Of a stretch of 24,945 bases of DNA, positions 13,138 through 19,569 are shown one piece after another. The notes beneath the pieces are model-generated. The model was not told the DNA's origin and ran no database searches. It was given only the letters and a program-made list of their open reading frames with translations. The DNA comes from an uncultured Dialister sp. (GTDB lineage Bacteria; Bacillota; Negativicutes; Veillonellales; Dialisteraceae): assembly GCA_900314595.1 (NCBI GenBank), contig OMVW01000024.1:1-24945 (forward strand), written 5' to 3'. The translations under genes and the position numbers were made by a program. The first letter of the stretch is position 1, and every line of letters begins with the position of its first letter.

Positions 13138-15630
13138 ATGACTCAGAAGCAGCCGGATCATATCGAAGTCAGGGGCGCGCGGGTTCATAATTTAAGAAAT
13201 ATAGACGTGGATATTCCGCTTCATGAGATTGTGGGAATTTCAGGGGTTTCGGGCTCCGGGAAATCGTCGCTGGCTCTGGGGGTGCTGTATTCGGAAGGGT
13301 CGAGGAGATATCTGGAAGCTCTTTCCACTTACACGAGAAGGCGCATGACCATGGCAGGGAGTGCGGATATAGAGTCCATCCGCTATGTGCCGGCGGCTCT
13401 GGCTCTTCATCAGCGGCCGGGGGTGCCGGGAATCCGTTCCACCTTCGGGACGTCTACGGAACTTCTGAATACCCTTCGTCTCATGTTTTCAAGGCTTTCG
13501 AGCCATCGCTGTCCCAACGGCCATTATGTGCCGCCCACTATGAATGTGGCGGCTGAGCTTCCCATGATCTGTCCCGTGTGCGGAGAGAAATTTTATGGCC
13601 CCGGGGCGGAGGATCTGGCCTTTAACAGCCGGGGCGCCTGCAAAACATGTCAGGGGACGGGCATCTGCCGGACGGTAGACGAATCGACGCTGGTCCCCGA
13701 TGATTCCCTCACCATCGATGAAGGGGCAGTGGCTCCCTGGCAGACCCTCATGTGGTCCCTCATGAAAGATATTGCCAGGGACAATCTGGGCATCCGTACG
13801 AACGTGCCTTTCCGGGATCTGACGGAAAAGGAAAAAGACCTTGTCTTCCATGGGGAACCGAAGAAATATCACATGCTATACCATGACAAGACGAAAAATC
13901 TGGCAGGAGAAATGGATTTCACCTATTTCAATGCCGTTTATACAGTAGAAAATGCTCTCGCCCGTGTGAAAGATGAAAAAGGCATGAAGCGGGTGGCGAA
14001 ATTTCTCAAAGAAGATATCTGCCCGGACTGCCATGGGACGCGGCTTTCCGAAGAAGCCAGGGCGCCCAGGCTCATGGGTATTTCCCTTGGCAAAGCTACG
14101 GCCATGACTCTCTCGGACAGCATTGAATGGGTCAAAAAAGTGCCATCTTCTCTTCCGGAAGAAATGAAACCTATGGCAGAGGCCATCTGTGACAATTATC
14201 TTCATACCGCAAAGCGGCTCATGGACCTGGGGCTTTCTTATCTCACCCTTGACCGGGCGGCATCCACCCTTTCCACAGGAGAAAGGCAGCGGACCCAATT
14301 GGCCAGGGCTGTGAGAAACCGGACCACCGGCGTCCTTTATGTGCTTGATGAACCGTCCATCGGCCTTCATCCGTCCAATATTGAAGGACTCATAGGGGTG
14401 ATGGACGATCTTCTTGCCGACGGAAATTCTATCGTCCTCGTAGATCATGATACAAAAGTCCTCGCTCATTCCGATTATCTTTTCGAACTGGGCCCGGGAG
14501 CCGGGAAAAATGGAGGAAATCTTCTGGCCCAGGGGACCGTGGAGGAAATAAAAAAGAATCCAAAGTCCCTCATCGGACCATTCCTGGATACAGGAAAGGT
14601 TCATATGGTGCGGAAACCCTGCAGCAGGGCGAAACTTTTCGAAGAGGGGACCATTTCCATGGATATGGGAGAGCTCCATACGGTGAAGCCCCTTTCCGTT
14701 TCCATCCCGAAAGGGCGGATGTCCGTAGTGACAGGTGTGTCCGGTTCAGGAAAAACGACGCTCATCCTGGAGTCTCTCATTCCTGCCATTCAGGCGGAAA
14801 TCAATGGAACGAAACTTCCCGCCCATGTGCATCATATTTCCGCAAAAAATATTTCCCAGGTGAAACTCATCGATTCTGTACCGATTGGCATCAATGTGCG
14901 GTCAACAGTCGCCACCTATGCGAATGTTCACGATGAACTCCGGAAAATGTACGCCAAAACGGATGCGGCAAAGGCAGGCAAATGGAAGGCCGGCGCTTTT
15001 TCCTACAATACGGGAAATCTCCGCTGCGAAACCTGCGACGGCACGGGCTCCATCAGTCTGGACGTGCAGTTCCTGCCGGACGTGGACATCCCCTGTCCCG
15101 GCTGCCACGGCTCCCGGTACGGGAAGGCTGCCTATGAAATCAGGATGAAAGGGGAAGACGGAAATTTCTATTCCCTGCCGGATCTCATGAATCGAAGTGT
15201 GGACGAAGTGCTGCCCATTTTCAAAAAATCTTCCATCGTTCATAAAAGGCTGCAGGTCCTTCACGATCTGGGCCTCGGGTATCTGACTCTCGGCGAAGAG
15301 ACGCCGGGCCTTTCCGGCGGAGAAGCGCAGAGGCTGAAGCTGGCCAGTGAAATGGGAAAAGGCCAGGCCGGTTCCGTCTTCGTTTTCGATGAACCTACCA
15401 TCGGCCTTCATCCGCTGGATGTGGAGACACTGCTTCACGTATTTCAGAAACTGCTGGACCAGGGAGCCACAGTCATCGTCATAGAGCATGATCTGGACGT
15501 CATCCATAATGCAGATTACCTCATCGATATGGGACCGGGCGGAGGCATTCACGGAGGAAAAATCGTAGCCGCAGGGACAGTGGAGGAAATAAAAAAGAAT
15601 TCACGCAGCGTGACGGGAAGGTATCTGTGA
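13138..15630 (+). CDS. uvrA: UvrA-like excinuclease ABC ATPase (UvrA2-type paralogue)
   Basis: An 830-residue double ABC ATPase of the UvrA family. ATPase I has Walker A GVSGSGKSS (36-44) and signature LSTGERQR. ATPase II has GVSGSGKTT and LSGGEAQR. Zinc-binding CxxC pairs occur at CPVCG/CKTCQGTG, CPDCHGTR, and CETCDGTG/CPGCHGSR. Canonical UvrA has about 940 residues; the shortfall here falls between the first Walker A and first zinc region, where the UvrB-binding domain lies. It therefore resembles UvrA2 and drug-resistance paralogues that act without UvrB. DNA binding is expected, full nucleotide excision repair is not. I chose ATG 13138 since AGAAAGG (13121-13127) is 10 bases away, while the GTG at 13129 nearly touches it. 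It is a single-gene transcript. Confidence 0.9.
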   Translation: MTQKQPDHIEVRGARVHNLRNIDVDIPLHEIVGISGVSGSGKSSLALGVLYSEGSRRYLEALSTYTRRRMTMAGSADIESIRYVPAALALHQRPGVPGIRSTFGTSTELLNTLRLMFSRLSSHRCPNGHYVPPTMNVAAELPMICPVCGEKFYGPGAEDLAFNSRGACKTCQGTGICRTVDESTLVPDDSLTIDEGAVAPWQTLMWSLMKDIARDNLGIRTNVPFRDLTEKEKDLVFHGEPKKYHMLYHDKTKNLAGEMDFTYFNAVYTVENALARVKDEKGMKRVAKFLKEDICPDCHGTRLSEEARAPRLMGISLGKATAMTLSDSIEWVKKVPSSLPEEMKPMAEAICDNYLHTAKRLMDLGLSYLTLDRAASTLSTGERQRTQLARAVRNRTTGVLYVLDEPSIGLHPSNIEGLIGVMDDLLADGNSIVLVDHDTKVLAHSDYLFELGPGAGKNGGNLLAQGTVEEIKKNPKSLIGPFLDTGKVHMVRKPCSRAKLFEEGTISMDMGELHTVKPLSVSIPKGRMSVVTGVSGSGKTTLILESLIPAIQAEINGTKLPAHVHHISAKNISQVKLIDSVPIGINVRSTVATYANVHDELRKMYAKTDAAKAGKWKAGAFSYNTGNLRCETCDGTGSISLDVQFLPDVDIPCPGCHGSRYGKAAYEIRMKGEDGNFYSLPDLMNRSVDEVLPIFKKSSIVHKRLQVLHDLGLGYLTLGEETPGLSGGEAQRLKLASEMGKGQAGSVFVFDEPTIGLHPLDVETLLHVFQKLLDQGATVIVIEHDLDVIHNADYLIDMGPGGGIHGGKIVAAGTVEEIKKNSRSVTGRYL

Positions 15631-15665
15631 TAATTTGTCTGCGAAATTTCTGCCTTTGGATAATT

Positions 15666-15800
15666 GCTTGAAGGTTCTGAGGCAGTTCGGCCGGGAATGA
15701 GTCGGGTATAGCGGGATTTGCCTGCCGCTATTGGCTTGATGGGATAGAGGCAGTTCGACTTGGAGTGGGTCGCATCTTGCGAGGGGATTGGTCATCTGAA
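15666..15800 (+). repeat. 68-bp tandem repeat, two units, left of ATPase B
   Basis: Units start at 15666 and 15734. Each reads CTTGA..GG....GAGGCAGTTCG followed by a GGAATGAGTCGG-like stretch. The first contains a perfect hairpin ATAGCGG...CCGCTAT; the last unit ends instead in GTCGCATCTTGCGAGGGGAT. The same block, with three units, stands on the other side of the gene at 17197-17400. Confidence 0.85.
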
Positions 15801-15805
15801 ATGGA

Positions 15806-15833
15806 GGTGCTCATGTTGATGGGCGCCTTTTTT
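15806..15833 (+). terminator. Terminator-like hairpin in the leader of ATPase B
   Basis: GGTGCTCAT (15806-15814) pairs with ATGGGCGCC (15819-15827) around GTTG, followed by TTTTTT. It may end UvrA transcription or insulate the ATPase gene. The downstream duplicate (17405-17433) keeps the stem although two bases differ. Confidence 0.75.
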
Positions 15834-15840
15834 ATTGAGC

Positions 15841-15946
15841 AAAACTGTAAAGAATATTTTATGGTTTTAGAAAAAACAGAAAACTGTAAAAATATTTTTA
15901 TAGTTTTCTTGATTTTTGAAAACTGTAAAAATATAATTATGGTATA
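15841..15946. promoter_or_regulatory. Three 28-bp palindromes with exact 39-bp period, upstream of ATPase B
   Basis: Units at 15841-15868, 15880-15907 and 15919-15946 are separated by two unrelated 11-base spacers. Each begins AAAACTGTAAA, and the first two end in TTTTATGGTTTT or TTTTATAGTTTT, making near-perfect inverted repeats. The third has a decayed right arm and ends at the AAGGGGG ribosome binding site. Most likely operator sites for an autoregulatory protein. Confidence 0.85.
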
Positions 15947-15958
15947 AGGGGGTGTGCT

Positions 15959-17173
15959 ATGGTTATCCGTGAAAATTATCTTCGAAAAATCCGGCCTTTT
16001 TACGATTCGGAACTGGTCAAGGTCATTACCGGCATCCGCCGCTGCGGGAAGTCCACCCTCATGGGACAGATTGTGGATGAAATCAGGGGATTGGGCGTGC
16101 CGGATGATCATATCCTTGTCATCAATTTTGAATTGTACAAATATCACAGGTTGATGAATCCGGATGCGTTCAATGACTATGTGGAAGAAAAGCTGGCAGA
16201 TGATCAGAAGTATTACCTGTTTTTTGATGAAATCCAGAATGTGAAGGATTTTGAACTGGTGGTGAACTCTTTCCGGGCCGGCCACAATGTGAGCATTTTC
16301 CTGACCGGGTCCACGTCGAAACTCCTCTCCGGGGAACTTTCCTCCCATCTGGGCGGGAGGACTATTTCCTTCCGCATCATGCCTTTTACATTTCATGAAA
16401 TAGAAGAACTGGTCAGGGAAATGGGAATGACCTTTGATCGGATGAAATTATTCGAAGAGTATATCCGCTGGGGCGGGTTCCCGCTGGTCTGGTCTGTGGC
16501 AGCCGGCGAGGACAGGGAAGTGGTCCTTTCCAATCTGTACGATTCCATCGTGCTGAAAGATATCGTTCTCAGAAATCACATCAATTCGCCGGTGATTCTG
16601 GAAAAAATCCTCACCTATATCATTGCCAATTCATCCACAGCCTTTTCCGGAAATCGGGTGGCCGGGGTGCTGACGAGCCAGGCTTTGAAGATCTCAGCGC
16701 CTATCGTCAATGCCTATATCAGGGCCATTGAAGATGCCTGCGTGGTTAACCGGGCAGAACGGTATGACATCCGCGGGAGCCGGATCCTTTCCTATGAAGC
16801 GAAACTGTATGTAAGCGACCTGGGATTTTTCCATCTGAAGAAAAACCGGGTGAAAGATGAATACAATTTCATCGTGGAAACCCTGATATACAATGAACTC
16901 CTGGCCCGGGGATACCACGTGTATGTGGGAAAAACGCAGAAAGGGGAAATCGATTTCATCGCCGAAAGAAATCAGAAAAAATGTTACATCCAGGCAGCTT
17001 ACCTGATGGCTGACGAAAAGACAAGGGCAAGAGAATTTGGCGCCTATGCAGACATTCGGGATAACTATCCCAAGTATGTCATATCCCTGGACCCCATCAC
17101 CCGGGACGAAAATGGGATTCAACATCTGAACCTGCTTGATTTCCTGGAAGATGAAGAATTGATTCCGGGATGA
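15959..17173 (+). CDS. DUF4143-type AAA ATPase B
   Basis: A 404-residue relative of ATPase A. Walker A is GIRRCGKS (25-32), Walker B YYLFFDEIQNV, and the sensor-like LTGSTSKLL follows. The C-terminal domain keeps EIDFIAERN but again has CYIQAAYL where an active nuclease fold would show ExK. AAGGGGG (15946-15952) lies 6 bases before ATG 15959. It stands alone, between two copies of the same compound repeat block (68-bp repeats, terminator, 39-bp-period palindromes). Downstream the block is not followed by a second ATPase, as if one had been lost or the block duplicated. Function is unknown; ATP-driven DNA-linked roles have been supposed for such proteins. Confidence 0.88.
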   Translation: MVIRENYLRKIRPFYDSELVKVITGIRRCGKSTLMGQIVDEIRGLGVPDDHILVINFELYKYHRLMNPDAFNDYVEEKLADDQKYYLFFDEIQNVKDFELVVNSFRAGHNVSIFLTGSTSKLLSGELSSHLGGRTISFRIMPFTFHEIEELVREMGMTFDRMKLFEEYIRWGGFPLVWSVAAGEDREVVLSNLYDSIVLKDIVLRNHINSPVILEKILTYIIANSSTAFSGNRVAGVLTSQALKISAPIVNAYIRAIEDACVVNRAERYDIRGSRILSYEAKLYVSDLGFFHLKKNRVKDEYNFIVETLIYNELLARGYHVYVGKTQKGEIDFIAERNQKKCYIQAAYLMADEKTRAREFGAYADIRDNYPKYVISLDPITRDENGIQHLNLLDFLEDEELIPG

Positions 17174-17196
17174 ATATAGATGGCTCTGGGGTAATG

Positions 17197-17400
17197 ACTT
17201 GAAGGGTAGAGGCAGTTTGGCCCGGAATGAATCGGGTATAGCGGGGATTTGCCTGCCGCTATGGCTTGAGGGGATAGAGGCAGTTTGGCCTGGGATGAAT
17301 CCGGTATAGCGGGATTTCGCCTTCCGCTATGGCCTTGAAGGGGTAGAGGCAGTTCGGCCGGGAATGAGTCGCATCTTGCGAGGGGATTGGTCATCTGAAA
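17197..17400 (+). repeat. 68-bp tandem repeat, three units, right of ATPase B
   Basis: Units start at 17197, 17264 and 17333 (67 and 69 bp apart). The first two carry the hairpin ATAGCGG...CCGCTAT; the third ends in GAGTCGCATCTTGCGAGG, exactly like the end of the left-hand block. Confidence 0.85.
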
Positions 17401-17404
17401 TGGA

Positions 17405-17433
17405 GGTGCTCATGGAGATGAGTGCCTTTTTTT
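17405..17433 (+). terminator. Terminator after ATPase B, duplicate of 15806-15833
   Basis: GGTGCTCAT (17405-17413), loop GGAG, ATGAGTGCC (17418-17426) and TTTTTTT. Two bases of the right arm differ from the upstream copy and pairing is retained. Confidence 0.75.
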
Positions 17434-17440
17434 ATTGAGT

Positions 17441-17508
17441 GAAACTGTAAAGAATATTTTATGGTTTTGAGAAAAATAAAAAACTGTAAAAATTATTTTA
17501 CGGCTTTT
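17441..17508. repeat. Orphan palindrome array, two units, 39-bp period
   Basis: Units starting at 17441 and 17480 repeat the AAACTGTAAA...TTTTATGGTTTT palindrome and the 11-base spacing found before ATPase B. No ATPase gene follows; the next gene is a flavodoxin. Confidence 0.8.
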
Positions 17509-17579
17509 ACTATTTCTCATGCCCTTGAGGCATGGAATCAGATAAATAACGGGTATTATACATATTTTGGCGTATTTCA

Positions 17580-17585
17580 TATAAT
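17580..17585 (+). promoter_or_regulatory. Possible -10 box of the flavodoxin gene
   Basis: TATAAT at 17580-17585 is a consensus -10, 36 bp before the ATG. The -35 candidate TTATAC (17556-17561) is poor. It may be the native promoter of a once longer gene. Confidence 0.4.
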
Positions 17586-17621
17586 ACAATCAAAAGAATT
17601 CTGAGTTTCGGTTCATGGGTA

Positions 17622-18194
17622 ATGGTTAATAGTTTCCCATCCCCGGCTCCGTCTAAATCGGCAGCAGCTCCGGCGAAAGAGGCTCCTTCGGGAGTGAAGG
17701 TGGTGGGAGATGGAAAAATCCTGGTGGCTTATTTCTCCTGCACCGGAAATACGAAGGCTCTCGCTGAAAATGCAGCAAAAGCGCTGAATGCGGACCTTTA
17801 CCGCATCGAACCCGCCCAGCCCTATACGGAGAAGGACCTGGACTATCATGATAAGCATTCCCGGTCTTCCGTGGAAATGAATGATCCAAAGTCCCGTCCG
17901 GCCATTGGAAATAAAGTGGACAATATGGGAAAATATGAGACCCTGGTCATTGCCTACCCCATCTGGTGGGGCGAAGCGCCGCGCATCATGGATACTTTCA
18001 TGGAATCCTGCGATTTCAAAGGAAAGACCATCGTTCCGATTTGTACCTCCGGCGGAAGCCCCCTTGGATACAGCGCCAGAAATCTCGAACCCCTGGCCCG
18101 GGGAGCCATCTGGAAAGAAGGAGACCGGTTCAGCAGAAGCACTTCTATCGATGAACTGAAGGAGTTCTTTGGGAAAGCAGGAATTTTGAAATAA
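17622..18194 (+). CDS. Flavodoxin-family protein, N-terminus possibly truncated
   Basis: A 190-residue flavodoxin. After a low-complexity Pro/Ala/Ser linker (residues 5-30), the FMN phosphate loop appears in ILVAYFSCTGNTK, then the aromatic loop region AYPIWWGEAPRIM and CTSGGSPLGYS, which bind the flavin ring. Such a Pro/Ala/Ser linker normally follows a lipoprotein signal peptide, but here the frame begins with MVNS directly at a GGTAATGGTTAAT stutter, and no ribosome binding site precedes it. I infer that the export signal was replaced when the repeat arrived, so the protein may stay in the cytoplasm or be poorly made. Such flavodoxins pass electrons or reduce quinones, but the partner is not evident. 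Confidence 0.8.
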   Translation: MVNSFPSPAPSKSAAAPAKEAPSGVKVVGDGKILVAYFSCTGNTKALAENAAKALNADLYRIEPAQPYTEKDLDYHDKHSRSSVEMNDPKSRPAIGNKVDNMGKYETLVIAYPIWWGEAPRIMDTFMESCDFKGKTIVPICTSGGSPLGYSARNLEPLARGAIWKEGDRFSRSTSIDELKEFFGKAGILK

Positions 18195-18272
18195 TCAGTG
18201 GCAAGTGATAAGTGATAAGTGGTACGTGAAGGTGGCAGGCATCATGATGAGGTCCGCCATTTTTTATGGATA
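18194..18272 (+). repeat. Dispersed hairpin element, class II, after the flavodoxin
   Basis: A stutter of AAGTGAT/AAGTGGT units leads to GTGAAGGTGG. The arms TGGCAG and CCGCCA (imperfect) are followed by TTTTTTATGG. It could end the flavodoxin transcript. Confidence 0.6.
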
Positions 18273-18292
18273 GCAATGAAAAGAAGTAAGTT

Positions 18293-18326
18293 AAAAGCGC
18301 TGCATGGGGAAAGGCGGCGCTTTTTT
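18293..18326 (+). terminator. Second terminator after the flavodoxin
   Basis: AAAAGCGC (18293-18300) pairs with GCGCTTTT around a 16-base loop, ending in TTTTTT. Confidence 0.7.
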
Positions 18327-18354
18327 ATGATATAGTATAAAATTTTCTTCTTCC

Positions 18355-18530
18355 TTATTCTGCTGTCAGTGGAAGCTGATGGAGTTCCTCTTCATAGACT
18401 TCGAGGAATTTCTGCATGGCCGGAGACATAAAATGGCTTTCAGGGCGGACGGTCTGCCCTTTCAGGAGAATGGCTTTCATTCCTGCGGGTGCAAAGCTTT
18501 CAACGGGAGAAATCTGATACCCCTTATTCC
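18355..18530 (-). pseudogene. C-terminal fragment of an unidentified protein
   Basis: The last 57 or so codons look like genuine protein (segments GMKAILLKGQTVRPESHF and MSPAMQKFLEVYEEEL) and end in TAA. The SPAMQKFLEV piece is reminiscent of LysR-type regulator C-termini, but I cannot confirm this. Upstream, the frame runs into a GC-rich hairpin with a T-run (18553-18582), so the 5' part of the gene is missing. There is no start codon with a ribosome binding site. It probably remains from a gene cut by repeat insertion or deletion. Confidence 0.4.
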
Positions 18531-18552
18531 ATATAAAGAAAGCCTTCCTTTT

Positions 18553-18582
18553 AGTCCGCTCCGGAAACGGGGCGGGCTTTTT
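18553..18582 (+). terminator. Isolated terminator-like hairpin
   Basis: AGTCCGCTCC (18553-18562) and GGGGCGGGCT (18569-18578) form a 10-bp stem with wobble pairs around GGAAAC, then TTTT. No plus-strand gene precedes it closely, so it may be a remnant. Confidence 0.5.
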
Positions 18583-18690
18583 CCTCATTCCCGCTATATT
18601 TTCACCGGGAAAAACAAAAAGGCCTGCCATCATCTCTGATCCAGACCTTATACTCTCGATTACTAATAACTAACAACTAACTGCTGGCAG

Positions 18691-19119
18691 CTATTTCACA
18701 AGTTTCTTTTCTCTCAGGAATTCATCCAGCATTTCCGCTGTATCGGCGATGAGGACTGTACAGTGGTTGTGAAATTCCGGAGTTCCCGGAGTCTTCCTGT
18801 TCAGGATGCGGCAGCAGGTGGCGCCGAATTTCTTTTTGAACCGGTCGTGAAATTCATGAACATAAGGGTAAATATCGGTGAGCGGCTTCTCCTCGGGACT
18901 CACCCGCCCCGCCAGGGCACTGATGATGAGAGCGGAACCGGTGAGTGCCCCGCAGGCGCAGCCGGACCGGCCCATTCCTCCGCCAAAGCCCGAAGCCATG
19001 CGGATGGAAATTTCCGGCAATCCCAGTCCCAGCACATCATTGAATGTCTTCACTATGGTTTCGCTGCAGTTACAGCCCTCTCCATGGTATGTTTCAGCCA
19101 GTGTACGTACATTTTCCAT
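18691..19119 (-). CDS. C_GCAxxG_C_C family redox protein
   Basis: A 142-residue protein of the C_GCAxxG_C_C family. The motifs are GCNCSET (15-21), GFGGGMGRSGCACGALTG with the eponymous GCAxxG, then FGATCCRIL and HNHCTVLIA, giving the conserved cysteines expected to bind a metal or serve redox chemistry. Family members often sit near selenium, sulfur or electron-transfer genes, but their exact role is not settled. There is no signal peptide. Start 19119 is supported by AAAGGCGGG about 7 bases upstream on the minus strand. It is a lone gene with a small palindrome over its putative promoter. Confidence 0.88.
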   Translation of the reverse strand: MENVRTLAETYHGEGCNCSETIVKTFNDVLGLGLPEISIRMASGFGGGMGRSGCACGALTGSALIISALAGRVSPEEKPLTDIYPYVHEFHDRFKKKFGATCCRILNRKTPGTPEFHNHCTVLIADTAEMLDEFLREKKLVK

Positions 19120-19158
19120 AGGAATCCCGCCTTTCCAATCAACAAACAGCCCTCCTTA

Positions 19159-19173
19159 CCTGTATTGTACAGG
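19159..19173 (-). promoter_or_regulatory. Palindrome over the putative promoter of the C_GCAxxG_C_C gene
   Basis: CCTGTATTGTACAGG is a 6-bp inverted repeat with centre TTG. On the minus strand it contains TACAAT, a plausible -10, with a weak -35 TTTATT 17 bp upstream. It could be an operator. Confidence 0.4.
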
Positions 19174-19204
19174 AGTCCGGGAAGGAAATAAATAGAAAAA
19201 ATGA

Positions 19205-19260
19205 AAAGTGGTAAGTGAAGGTGGCGCTTTAAATTTATGAAAGCGCCAGTTAAACGGGGA
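19205..19260 (+). repeat. Dispersed hairpin element, class II
   Basis: The stutter AAAGTGGTAAGTG leads to GAAGGTG. A perfect 8-bp stem GGCGCTTT (19223-19230) / AAAGCGCC (19240-19247) encloses AAATTTATG. Confidence 0.75.
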
Positions 19261-19283
19261 GATATTATTTTTCAATGGCTTTT

Positions 19284-19375
19284 GTTTCGGGGTTATCGGG
19301 ATTCACGGGACTATCGGGAGTCTCGGGAAGGCGGCGGGCGTCAGAAAGAAGGCCCGCCGATTTTATACACAATAT
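19284..19375 (+). repeat. Dispersed hairpin element, class II
   Basis: Four stutter units of the type GGG(A/G)NTNTC precede GGGAAGGCG. The stem GGCGGGC (19333-19339) / GCCCGCC (19352-19358) is followed by GATTTTATA. Confidence 0.75.
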
Positions 19376-19457
19376 TTTTTAATAGTTCTGCATCGGGATA
19401 GAGGATATGGAGGGTATGGGGATTGCGGCGAAAATTCAGGACTATCGCACTTATTTT

Positions 19458-19545
19458 AAAAATATGGTTTTGAAAACTCAAAATATATGGTAATGGAAAC
19501 GATGAAAATATGGTAATGAAATTTACAAAAATATGGTAATGAGTT
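19458..19545. promoter_or_regulatory. Four-unit array with exact 23-bp period, upstream of ATPase C
   Basis: The core AAAATATGGT recurs with its GG at 19466, 19489, 19512 and 19535, exactly 23 bp apart. The last three continue GGTAATG. The array ends just before the AAGGAGG ribosome binding site. Iteron-like spacing close to two helical turns places all units on nearly one face of the DNA. Confidence 0.85.
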
Positions 19546-19569
19546 ATATTGGATAAAAGGAGGATTCAC

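Noticed and set aside
15841..15946. Small CRISPR array
   Set aside because: Spacers are only 11 bases, units are full palindromes, one is decayed, no cas genes are near, and the array directly precedes a gene's ribosome binding site.
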